A stretch of DNA of 64,000 nucleotides, taken from contig JAECYW010000001.1 in assembly GCA_023014335.1 (NCBI GenBank), forward strand, positions 3,658,001 to 3,722,000. The letters run 5' to 3'. Positions 1-10,345 of the stretch are shown in pieces; positions within the stretch are counted from its first letter, which is position 1; the number at the start of each line of letters is the position of its first letter. Position numbers and translations under genes: made by a program. The notes below the pieces were generated by a model. That model ran no database searches and was not told the origin of the DNA. It saw nothing but the letters and a program-made list of their open reading frames with translations. Origin of the DNA: Galerina marginata. Its lineage: Eukaryota > Basidiomycota > Agaricomycetes > Agaricales > Galerinaceae.

Positions 1-135
1 CATTGACTTCGTACTGGTCATCATACCAAGCACCCCGCAAATCGTCCATAAGAAAATCATCAGCATTGATAATCATAATCTAAGTGTACTACTACAAGAC
101 AGCCATGATACAAAAGTATGTCACAATACATCGAG

Positions 136-1969
136 TTATATCCAATACGAACTCGAAGATCCACCTTTCTGACCTGCACCCATAGACGAGTTGATATCGA
201 CGGCCTTCCTGGACTTCGACTTCGACTTTGACTTCGACTTGTGCTTCTCGCCATGCCCTGACGTCGAAGCAGACGGAGATGCGACAGCCGTCGACGATGA
301 GGACGACCCCGAGTATCCACTGCGCTCAGCGTGCCCCGCCCCATATGCATTCGGCTCAGCATTACCATAATGATACTGTTGCTGCTGTTCCGCCCCTCCT
401 CCTGCAACAGCATACCCACCACCAGCCCCAACCCCAGCCCTGCCCGCACTACTAACTTCAGACGAAGCAGCTGGCGGTGGCGTATAATATCCAATCCCGA
501 TGCCCGCACGCCCAGCACTGAGCATACTCGCAGAATCGCTGCCCTGGCCCTGCCCTTGTCCCAACGCCTGCGAACCAGCCGGCGGCGGGGTGTAATACCC
601 AATCTCACTCTGCCCCGACGCAGGCGAATGCGCAGCGAGCGGCGTCCGTGTCCCATCCGCCATCTTCGGCGTCGACTTCTCCGTGATCGTGGAGAGAGTG
701 TAACCCGGCTGGTACCGGTTCGGTGCTCTCGACTGCGGGGAGCTGGGGTCGTGGTATGCGCCAGGCGGCGGGGAGGTGTATGGGATGGCAGGCGGCGGCA
801 TGCCAATGTACCCATACCGCGAGTTCTGCCACGTCCCTTGGCTCGTCTGTTCCATCGGGTAGCCATGCCCATGCCCCTGAGTAAACGGCTGGCCAGCGTT
901 TCTATAGCCATTTGCATTCGGCGGTGGGCCTCCGTTAGCATTGGATCCCGAACCAAAGGTCCATGCTTCGGAGACTGGCCTCCTCCGCCTCCTGAAGAAG
1001 AACCACATCCCGATCATCAAGAGGAAGACACCGAGGATGCCGAGGATCGTGCCTAGTGCTACTGGGACGATGTGTTTTGAGGAGGAAGAGGTAGAGAGGC
1101 TGGATGTAGGGTTGGTGGTAGAGGAGGCTACTACTCGTTCGGTCGTAGAGGATGAGGCGGAACTTGACGTGGTAGGTGAGGCAGATGAGGCGGATGGGAG
1201 AGGCATGGCGGTGGTGGTGGTGGCGTTGGGGTCGGTATAACTAGAAGGCAAGAAAATTGTCAGCAGTCGTGATTAAGTACAGCCCCAAAGGTGGAAACCT
1301 ATGGAGTAAGAGACAATAACGCCCTTTGAAGAAAGAAAGAAGGATGGGAAAAACGAAAGAAGAATAAATACGCACATAAGCCCATCCACAACCGCAAAGG
1401 GTTGCCCGACGCCAACCGAAATATTCAGGACATGCTGAGTGAAATTCAGGTCCGTGGCGTTCCACACAACGTGCGATTGCACTGTCTCCGGGCCTTGTCC
1501 CGTATCGTTGTGGCTATGATCTACTAGGTCGACAAGTGTCGATGGGCCCCCGTCCAGGGAGATAGCGGTATTAACAGTGTATGGCCAAAGCGGGGAGAGA
1601 AAATAAATCGCGGTCCCTGGTGATTACGAGTTTGAGTACGATGCGGAGGACGACTGCAGAATACACACCGGTAAATTGGAACACAGCCGTCGCAGTCGCA
1701 TTTTGCGTGAGCATGTGCGCGAATCCGAAGTCAAGCGAGTTGTTCGCAGAGAGTGCCCACGCGCCGGCAGGCGAGTAGACGATGGACGGATCCTGGTCAT
1801 CGACCGTCACATTTTGCTCTGCCCAGACTCCATTTCGTCTGACACTAAGATCGGACAATGCGATGAGGAGGAAGAGCCACCGTGCTCTTAGAAGGGTTCG
1901 GTGATGGAGATGGTCTAGAATACTTGATAGAATACGAAAAGGAAAATGGAATCTAAACTGCAAGACCAT
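136..1969 (-). CDS. Single-pass membrane protein with fungal ectodomain (paralogue 1)
   Basis: Three exons (1669-1969, 1376-1616, 136-1240) give 548 aa. The start at 1969 is the ATG just ahead of the hydrophobic leader (about residues 31-41). The ectodomain begins with a VTVDDQDPSIVYSP motif and has several N-x-S/T sites. A Ser/Thr-rich stalk leads to a transmembrane helix at about 238-263, which is followed at once by five arginines (stop transfer). The roughly 280-residue cytoplasmic tail is rich in Gly, Pro, Ser and Tyr and ends in a Lys/Ser-rich stretch. Architecture resembles fungal wall- or surface-sensing type I membrane proteins, but the ligand and function are unknown. The gene at 38785-40270 shares motif, intron positions and an identical 241-nt second exon length. 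Confidence 0.85.
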
Positions 1970-2533
1970 GGCGAAGATGGCTGAACTTGTTGAAGTACAT
2001 GCAGAAAGGCTCCACTCCCGATTCCTCAATCGCCTCCCCTGTGCAGTGACGGGTGGATGACCCAATCATTACGATTGTTCATTTTAATTTTCCAGAAGGC
2101 GTGGTGGAAGCATCACCGTTCAGGGGATTTATGTAACCCACCACCACGAGGCATCGACGTGGTGCTGCAACGGCGAAGAGGGGTGGATCGATTCCGATAA
2201 ACGGGCTGTTGGGTGATAGTGAGATGCTGTGTGCTGAGCTTGCTTAAAACAGACTCGCGAAGTCCGCGATGAGTCTGAAAGGCGCATCTAAGGATAAGAT
2301 AACGACAGTGACAGAACCAATCATCAGTAAATACATACGTAAGCAAGTAAACATTTCCCATCGATGAGGAACGCGACACGCGCGTTCCTCATCTCTCCAG
2401 ACGTGGTTCAGCCACGAAGTCTCCTCCTTCATCGTCGTTAAAGCATTTTTTTTCACTCTTTCACACTTCAACCTTGACCAGGTTTTGTGTTCACCCTCTT
2501 TTCCTCCTTTTTTATTTGTCCATTACCTTGATC
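1970..2533. other. Intergenic: divergent 5' region with palindromes
   Basis: No coding region is supported here. It lies between the start of the membrane protein gene (minus strand) and the gag start of the retrotransposon (plus strand). It holds a strong palindrome at 2363-2393 and a small hairpin (CGTGG-TTCAG-CCACG) just after it. A pyrimidine-rich run precedes the gag ATG. The left end of the retrotransposon probably lies in this stretch, but I could not fix it. Confidence 0.5.
2363..2393. repeat. Perfect inverted repeat, 13-bp arms
   Basis: The arm GATGAGGAACGCG at 2363-2375 is followed by its exact reverse complement at 2381-2393, with a 5-nt spacer. It lies 140 bp upstream of the gag start, so it may be part of the retrotransposon leader or terminal repeat. 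It could instead belong to the neighbouring promoter. Confidence 0.75.
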
Positions 2534-3964
2534 ATGGTTGAGATCGTCCAAAATCCTCCTGATGCTCCTGTTAACCAGGAAGCCCAGAACGACGCGGACG
2601 CGGATCCCATTCCCCCTCACGTACCGCGTACTCACGTCAACCCTGATGTTATCCAGATGATCAAGGAGCTTCCGCTGTACAACAAGCTGGAGATGAACAA
2701 GGCCATCGAGGCGAATAATCACCGCCGGAAATTGGCCAAGCTCAATCACAGGCTGCTCCCTGCTGCTCACCCCGTAGACGGTTCGGATACGGCCTCCATG
2801 GTCACCATTGGCCCAGAGGAGTTGAAAGACCTCCTCGACGACGAGGTCCGCGAGCAATATCGCCCCGTCTTGTACATTGCCATCACCAAATGGGTTTCAG
2901 ATACCCAAAAGGCGATGGCCGAAGGTGAGTCCTCCCCTTCGAAGAGAGGCTTCAATGCTATGGTTTCCAAAGTTACCCCTGCGGAGGCTAGAGTAGCAAA
3001 GAGACGATGCATGAGTGGACTGTCACTTATGCCCCGCGCTATTGGCACTCCTAATGCCTTTCAGTTCCCGCAAACTATGTTTGAAACGGAGAATTGTGTC
3101 TCTGTCCCGCTCCCGTTCTTTTTGAACAAGAATCTCCGTTATATTGTTGACAATCTTGCTACCTTGCCCACTGTAAAATCTAATCCTTTGGCTGGTGAAA
3201 CCAAGGGTATCTTGATTCTTGATGTGGAGAAGCTCTCAGCTACTTTGGGCAAGGAGTGCACTCTGACCTGCAGCCAATGGACTGAGGCAGCTTTCCAGTT
3301 CTTCCGTTTCCAACAGGAGAGAGATGAAGACGGCCCAGATGGCCCTTTCGCTCGCTGGTATGATGATCACTTTTCATTTTTTAATTCACAAGATGATAGA
3401 GATGAAATGTATGAGGCCTGGAAGGGGCTCGAGTTGAAACTTCGTCAGGAGTTTCGAAGAGCACCGACCACATACGATCCAGTCTTTCATTCTGGAAAGT
3501 ATGATCTTGCAAAGTCCGAGGCAAATGTTTTGGCTCAGATGCGGGCCATGAACAAGTCGGATAACAAAGACCGATTTCCTTCTTCTTTTTCGAGTCGCGG
3601 TGGATTGGGGAGCAACGGGAAATTTTCCCGCCCCTTTGCTTCGAACAGTTCCTTTCCTTCTGGCAGCTCGAGGTCACCCCTCACCCCTTGCTGCGTACTC
3701 TGCGCCCAGAGGGGGCACACCCTTTTTGAACATGCAAATGACTCGATGCCGGCCAAGTTTATCGACGGCAAGTCCGTCTGGGCCAAGTTCATTGACAAAA
3801 TCCTCCGCGCCCCCGACAACCGCGAGATCTGTATCAGATACAACCTCAAGGGAGATCGTCATGGGTGTAGCCACAACAAAGACGAGCGCGCCCACATTTG
3901 CTCATTCTGTGGGAAACCACATTTCGCTTTTTCCTGGACCTGCCGCTCTCGCCCCAACAATTGA
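2534..3964 (+). CDS. Gag-like protein of the Ngaro-like retrotransposon
   Basis: 476 aa from the ATG at 2534, preceded by a pyrimidine-rich leader. An open frame extends 60 nt further upstream without a better start. The N-terminus is acidic and Pro-rich. The central part looks like a helical capsid-type region. The C-terminus has metal-binding Cys/His clusters: C-x2-C-x4-H-x4-H, then C...C-x-H and C-x2-C-x3-H near the stop, as in the gag proteins of fungal DIRS-order elements. The last 365 nt overlap the open RT frame, which is in the +1 frame relative to gag. Confidence 0.8.
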   Translation: MVEIVQNPPDAPVNQEAQNDADADPIPPHVPRTHVNPDVIQMIKELPLYNKLEMNKAIEANNHRRKLAKLNHRLLPAAHPVDGSDTASMVTIGPEELKDLLDDEVREQYRPVLYIAITKWVSDTQKAMAEGESSPSKRGFNAMVSKVTPAEARVAKRRCMSGLSLMPRAIGTPNAFQFPQTMFETENCVSVPLPFFLNKNLRYIVDNLATLPTVKSNPLAGETKGILILDVEKLSATLGKECTLTCSQWTEAAFQFFRFQQERDEDGPDGPFARWYDDHFSFFNSQDDRDEMYEAWKGLELKLRQEFRRAPTTYDPVFHSGKYDLAKSEANVLAQMRAMNKSDNKDRFPSSFSSRGGLGSNGKFSRPFASNSSFPSGSSRSPLTPCCVLCAQRGHTLFEHANDSMPAKFIDGKSVWAKFIDKILRAPDNREICIRYNLKGDRHGCSHNKDERAHICSFCGKPHFAFSWTCRSRPNN

Positions 3965-4707
3965 TGACTTCCTAGCTATTGCACGTCCTCCTCGTCTGCT
4001 TTATTCCAACTTTTTATCTTCGGTTATTCATAGACCAGCTTTCAATCCTGAGCTGCACCTTCACGACGACATTTTTAGTAGAGTCCTTCACCCTTATAAC
4101 TTCAGCGCCTTCGAATCCATGCTAAATAAGCATGAGCTCTTGTCCTTTTATCCCCTTCTTGTAGACAATCTTCAGCATGGCTTTCCTTTAGGGCGCATGC
4201 CCCCACTTATTCAAACTGTCATACTGCCCAATAACCCTTCCTTCTCTGAACATAGTGATGCCATTATGGATTACCTCCACACCGAGGTCTCATCCAGACG
4301 CATGTCTGGCCCTTTCACCCGAGATGTTGTCGAATGCATCCTCCGTGGACCATTCCATTCCTCTCCTCTCATCGCGTCGGTCCAGCCACAGGGCCCTGGA
4401 ACACCAGACAAAATTCGCATATGCCGACACCTTTCCAAGTCCACGCGCATCCATGCCTCAGTTAATTCTTACATAGCGAAAGAGGACTTCCCAACCCGTT
4501 TCGACACGGCATCCAAGGTTGCTGACATCGTGAGTTTCTCCGACGTTCACATCTCTCCCTTTCCCTACCAATCTTGTCGCACATACCATTCACACTTTGT
4601 GTGCGCTTCCATGCCTGGCTCTGCCTTGCATTCACGTACACATTACGCAGGACTCCTGATCATTTGGGCCTGCAGAGCTTGGCGTAATGTCCTGCATCTG
4701 TCTCTTT

Positions 4708-4932
4708 CATTACAGGCACATGCCTCCATTACAGGCTTCGGCCTTCGTTACAGGCTTCGGCCTTCATTACAGGCTTTGGCCTTCGTCACAGGCTTTGGCC
4801 TCCATTACAGGCTTCGGCCTTCATTACAGGCTTCGGCCTCCATTACAGACTTCGGTCTTCGTTACAGGCTTCGGCCTTCGTTACAGGCTTTGGCCTCATC
4901 ACAGGCTCTTGCCTTCGTTACAGGCTTTGGCC
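4708..4932 (+). repeat. 12-unit, 19-bp tandem hairpin array inside the RT intron
   Basis: Twelve near-identical units (ten of 19 nt, one of 18, one of 17) of the form C[AG]T[TC]AC-AGGC-TTCG-GCCT. Every unit can form the stem AGGC/GCCT around a 4-nt loop: TTCG in six units, TTTG in four, ACAT and TCTT in one each. One unit has AGAC/GTCT, a paired change that keeps the stem. On the sense strand most units would be C(UUCG)G tetraloop hairpins, an exceptionally stable RNA fold. The array fills the middle of a 470-nt intron, far longer than the 45-66 nt introns elsewhere in the window. Confidence 0.9.
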
Positions 4933-5642
4933 AATCTTTTCAGTTCCTCGTCTATTGCATGTTGTCACGTTGAACCGAGGCACTTATACCGCATTTTAGA
5001 TTGCCCATGCACCACCGGGAACTCAGGCGTGTACCTTGGATATTGCAAAATTCCATCGTACCTTTCCAGTCCTTCCTTCGCATAAGCCGTGGCTCGTCGT
5101 CCAGGGACACCCTGGCTCATTTTACATTGACCACTCTCATCCTTTCGGTGCTGCGTGCGCCAGTAGCAATTCTGGCATGATAGCCAATGCTGCTGTGGAT
5201 ATCTGGGAATCTGAAGGCGTTTGCCCTGTCCCGAAATATGAAGACGACTTAAAAGCATTCCGCTTTCCGTCTCGGTCAGGCCGATTTCACGATGGCCCCT
5301 TCTCCTATGACTACGACAAGGACGAGATGCTCAACCGCATATCTTCTTTAGGCATTCCTTGGAATGAGGAGAAGTGCGACGACTCCTTTTCCTTTGTTAC
5401 AACCTTTATCGGGTTTCAATGGGACATACCCAATAAACGCGTCAGCCTTCCCGAAGCAAAACACATAAAGTTTTTTGGTCGCGTCCGTCAGTTTCTTGAC
5501 AGGTTCGATGGTCATCCATGCCAGCTGCTCGACGTACAGAGAATCCATGGATCTCTTTGCCACGTCGCATTTGTCCACATTGAGGGTCGCTCCCACCTCC
5601 CATCCCTATCCAACTTTGCAGCTAAATTTCCCCCGAATAACG

Positions 5643-5650
5643 AATATGCT
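5643..5650. repeat. Left target site duplication of hAT (AATATGCT)
   Basis: The 8-bp word AATATGCT directly abuts the left end of the hAT element and is repeated exactly at 9794-9801. Eight base pairs is the standard hAT duplication length. Confidence 0.95.
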
Positions 5651-8600
5651 TAGTGTTTGCAAGTCCAGTTGCAAGACTGAGAAAAGACCGGGACTGGACC
5701 AGGACTGAACTGATCAGGACCGCAAATTCACAAGACCGTATAAGACCGTAACCGCGGTCCGGTCTTCGGTCCAAGCAAGTCAGGATATTTTGAGGACCGA
5801 GTAAAGACCGGTTAAGACTGCTAGGACCGGTCTTTTCAGCCTCGCAAGGCATAGATACCTCAGCTTGTACTTTGACAGAAATCGTACTTTAGCAGAAATA
5901 AATCTGTATATTTGCCCAATCCAGACGACGAAGCCTAAGAAAATGCATTGCCAAACAAGTCTGCCGCGTCGCGTCTGGCGAAAAAAAATGTCTGTGACTT
6001 GCCTGTCCAATATTTCACTTGACTATCAGCATAAACTACCCTAATAATGCCTCTCGATACTCGAGCCAGTGCCCGCGGAGACCCACCAAGGGTCCACGAG
6101 CCCAAGTCAAGACCAAAGGCTAAGGCGAGCACCGGTAAAAAACCGCCAACCAAAACTAAACCCAAAGCCAAGCCCAAACGTAAACATCTTGCAAGCAGCT
6201 CAGATGACGACATTGATGAGGAGGAGGAGGACAGCTCCGAGTCTGAAGATGCAGCGCCGGTTGCAAAGAAGAAAAAAGCTAAACGCCGGCGTGTGGACAC
6301 TGTGGAGGAATCGGAGGGAGAGGTTGAGGAGGTTGACAACAACGTTGAACCTGAGGAGCCGGACATTGAGGAAGTGGATGGTGGCCATGGTACTGGTCAA
6401 CCTAGTAGCGAACAAGAGGTCAGTTTCAGCAAACTGAATAGCATGCTAAGACTCACAACGTGTAGGATGATGGCCTGAACGAGCATCAACGCGGAAGCAG
6501 CCTCCAAGAAAAACCCATGAAGAAGGATTCGACACTGGATTTGTTGACGATAATGTCAGACAGAGTCACTGTGAAGTTCAAGGTGGCCGCTGAAACGTAC
6601 GAAACGGAAGTTGGACGATGGTGCACTATCTGCAAGTAAGTCTTCGCGACACTGATAGAAATTGAAAGACAGACGACTCACTATGAATAGGGTTGACGAG
6701 CGCTTCGTCAAGGTGCATGGAAAGCGCAAGGCCTTCCATAAAGGGGGTAACTCTTCATGCCGCCTGCATCTTCGTCAGCATTACGAACTGTACAAGGAAA
6801 AGTGCACGAAAGGAAACATAGTGATGAGTCACTGGGCAATTCCTCGGGAAATCTGGAATGTCATGCAGGAGGAAAAGGCGGCTGGAGAGCAAGGTCGGCT
6901 AACGAAGAAGAAGGCCCAGCAACAGCTGGACTTCAAGAGTGTGACTGGTCCCCGTGAATTTACACGAGCAGGGACTCTACATGCAGTCGCAATGCTAATC
7001 GCAACCAACAACCAAGTAAGTCATCAGTACAAGTCAGCGGGGCCCAAGAATTAATATTAACGTACCTGTAGCCTCTTGCGCTCGCCGATAATCTCGCTTT
7101 TCGAAACTCCCTTGTCTCGATGAGGCCCAAGACTACTACCTCCGACCTTCCAAGCTCCTATGAGGTCAAAGTGTATCTTCACAATCAGTTTGTCAAGCAC
7201 ATGAAGGAGCTGAAGGAGGACATAACAGTGAGTGACATCGTTTGTCTCACCTGAGAGAAGACTAATACTCACCTGTGTAGGCGGCGCCTGGAAAGGTGTC
7301 CATTACCGAGGATGGATGGTCGGCAGATACAACGAAGATGGGTTTTGAGGGCATGACGGGCCATTGGATCGAAGTGAAGGACGGAAAATGGAAGCTGAGG
7401 GCGGCAGTTATTGGGTTCAAGGCTGTATCCGGCGCACATAGTGGGGAGAACCTTGGGAGATATGCGGTTGGATTGCTCGACCGCGTGGGGATTATGAGTG
7501 AGAAAGGATCAAAGGCATGTCGTTCCCTTATCTATGATCTCACAGATGACAGCTTGATTGATGCCTCATTGCCTCTCAGCTCTACACGGCGACGCTAGAT
7601 AATACAAGCAACAATACGACGACCTGCAAAACAATTGAAGATGTTCACCTTCGTCGCGGCCTTGAATGGAATAGCGACGAGAACCAATTACCGTACGTCC
7701 ACTTCCTTTACTATCTATTCTCTGCTCTGAGATATTCACGCAGCTGCTTGGGGCATGTTGTCAACCTTGGGAATGTTGACGTTATGCAACATATAACAAA
7801 GATCGCAGCTGTCGAAAACGCGACAGCTATCTGGGAATATGACCCCAGCCGTGAAGATAACCGCGTTTTGGGTGGGTCATTGGACGTTATTGCGGCGATT
7901 CAGACGCTCGCCATCAAGGTGAGCCCTCACCCTTTATTCCTTGTTCTAATTCTCTTGACAATTCGTTCCATAGATTCAAGCATCAGGACAACGCATCGAA
8001 TATTTCCACAGCACTCAGCTTCGTTGTGGAATCCCCGAACCGTTGAAAATCCCTCTACACAGCAACATCCGATGGGGAACTGCATTCGGAATGCTCGACA
8101 GAGCAAATAAGCTTCGTCAGGTGAGGTATTGAATCGCTTTTCTTTCGATTATGAATCTGATTCGTGTGACAGGCTATCGCATTATTCTTGACATCGGCGG
8201 ATGAGCTGTACGGCCCCATCACTACCTTACGACGCAATAACCGGCTCGTGAAACACATATCCTGGGCTGCTTTTAAGATGGTGGAGCAAGATTGGATACG
8301 GGTGGTTGATGCACGCGATATATTGGGGGTATGCTAACTTTAACATCTCCGAGGAAAGGGCTGACCAGTTGATCAGGATTCTAATCGAATTCAACAATAC
8401 TTCTCCTCCGAAAAGCAGCCGACACTCTGGCGCGCACTTCCAGCACTCGAAGAACTCCAATCGGCATGGGAGAAGAAGCGCGATAGCCCAAGATATACGC
8501 TGTACAAGGATGCTCTCGAGGACGGTCTTCAAAAGATTGGAAAGTACTACTCGCGTCTTGACGAAAAACCTAGTTTCGTTTTAGCCCTCGGTACGATCTA

Positions 8601-9793
8601 CGTTGCTTTATTGGGGTGTGTATTAATGAAACCTCAAAGTCCTTCATCCATATTACAAACTTGCCTATATTAAACTCGCATGGGGAGGCCCTGAAGAGCA
8701 GGCGAAGGAAATAGCTGCTGGAAATCCTGGCGCAAAGGATTGGCAAGACGAAGCCAGGCAGATCGTCGAAAAGACCGTACGTCCTTTCGTTTCTAACAAT
8801 CTTCTCATACTTAGTAACTACCTCAGATGGCTCAGTACTACAAAAACCGGCCATCAACTGCTGCAAGCATCGACGCTGCGACCAGTGCAGGTGGTGTTGA
8901 GGTTCCTATCCCCATCTTGTCCGACTTTGACAGACACCGTGAGACCCTCATGTTCGACGACGCTGAAGAAGGCTGGGCGTCAGAACTGCGCCGTTACCTT
9001 GGTACGATGCATCGAGAAGTAAAAAAAGAGACTGACCTTGTCGGATGGTGGCAGGTACGTTATTTCTACCCAATGTGTTATATACTTACTGATATTCTGC
9101 TCGCAGGATCATTGCCAATTGTTTCCGACCCTAGGGCGAATCGCGCTTGATGTACTGCCATCTCAGGCGTCTTCCGTCCCGTGCGAGCGGCTGTTCTCAG
9201 GGAGTAAGCAAATTGCTACGGACCGTCGCGCCTGCTTAGGGCCTATCGTATTCGAGGAACTTGTGATAATGAAGTCAGCATGGGGACCCGAACTTTACGA
9301 TATGGCTGCCTGGAATGCCGCGCAGGTGGAAGAAGTTGGTATGATGGACTTCGAGGAGATGCTTCTCCAAGACACTGACGGTTTGGCATGGGATAAGTCA
9401 ACTGATTTGTATGGTTATGACCTGGATGTCTAATCTCTATCTTCAGTCCACTGCCTATGCACGTATAGTTTAGTTATTTACCTACGAAAGTTGTTTATTT
9501 TTAATAGTAGTACTAACTAGTAACCCCCGGCGGGGTATTACTGAAATTATACGACAAGATCACTAGTAATTACCTACCGTAAGACTGGTCCAGACCGGTT
9601 AGCAACCAGTCTGAACCGTAACTGGTTGAGACCGGTCTCAAAACCGAAAAAGACTGCATAGGACTGCTCTCAACCGGTCTATGACGGTTCTGTGCAGTCT
9701 TTTGCAGTCTATGAACTGATGGGGACCGGTCTCGGTCTCGGTCTATCGCCTTGGAGGGTGAAAGACCGGACCGGACCGGACTTCCAAACACTA
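5651..9793 (+). mobile_element. Complete hAT DNA transposon, 4143 bp
   Basis: The left end reads TAGTGTTTGCAAGTCC and the reverse complement of the right end reads TAGTGTTTGGAAGTCC, giving imperfect terminal inverted repeats. It is flanked by an exact 8-bp duplication (AATATGCT). Both subterminal regions are crowded with AAGACCGG / CCGGTCTT-type motifs in both orientations (about 5680-5845 and 9580-9780), probable transposase binding sites. It carries one transposase gene in the same orientation as the retrotransposon it interrupts. The intact coding region suggests an autonomous, recently active copy. Confidence 0.95.
6047..9433 (+). CDS. hAT family transposase, multi-exon
   Basis: About ten short introns with GT-AG ends. 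The N-terminus (6047 on) is Lys/Pro-rich, then acidic, consistent with nuclear localisation. A BED-type zinc finger spans the intron at about 6636-6690 (CTIC...H...H). The DDE/RNase H-fold core follows, with the conserved TLDNTSNN segment near 7590 and the IRWGTAFGML segment near 8070. The C-terminal hAT dimerisation domain is clear near 9160-9270 (SSVPCERLFSGSKQIATDRR). It ends at 9433 with an acidic tail. The start at 6047 is the first ATG of the long open frame. I saw no frameshift or stop across the exons I could join, so it is probably functional. Confidence 0.9.
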
Positions 9794-9801
9794 AATATGC
9801 T
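9794..9801. repeat. Right target site duplication of hAT (AATATGCT)
   Basis: Exact copy of the word at 5643-5650, directly after the right terminal inverted repeat. Confidence 0.95.
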
Positions 9802-10345
9802 ACGCGTTTCCCTCCGGCATCCGTCCTGACTGACCTCCTTTGGTGGCTGGGAGTCCTTACCATCATTGGCGTACATCGCGAGCTTCGTCCTCATGGAGTC
9901 ACTCAGGACCTCCATCTTTTTGTTGATGCTTCAACCTCTTGGGGCATTGGCATCATTCTAGGTGATGATTGGGCAGCATTCCGCTTGTCCGACGCTTGGA
10001 AAGTTGACGGCAGGGATATTTGCTGGCTGGAAACAGTCGCAATTGAGCTGCTTGTGTATTTCCTTGAAGCTCGCAATTTCACCAATGTTCGGCTCCTTAT
10101 TCATTCCGACAACAAAGGCACAATCGGCGCCTTGGACAAAGGGCGCAGTCGTAACCACCACATTAACGCCTCAATCCGACGCACTTACGCCGTCCTTCTC
10201 CCACTCTTTATCACTCCTGAACTGGAGTATGTTACTTCAATCGCAAACCCAGCCGACCCTATCTCGCGCGGAGAACCAGGGTCTCTGGGCAAGCAAATCT
10301 TTCCGTCTTTCACGCTCCCTGATGAGCTTCATTCATGCTTTATCC

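Noticed and set aside
60..956. Arg-rich open frame opposite the membrane protein gene
   Set aside because: A shadow of the Gly/Ser/Pro-rich tail of the gene at 136-1969 read in another frame; no domain or splice evidence.
4708..4932. CRISPR-like array
   Set aside because: Units are contiguous 19-bp tandem repeats without unique spacers, inside a eukaryotic retrotransposon intron.
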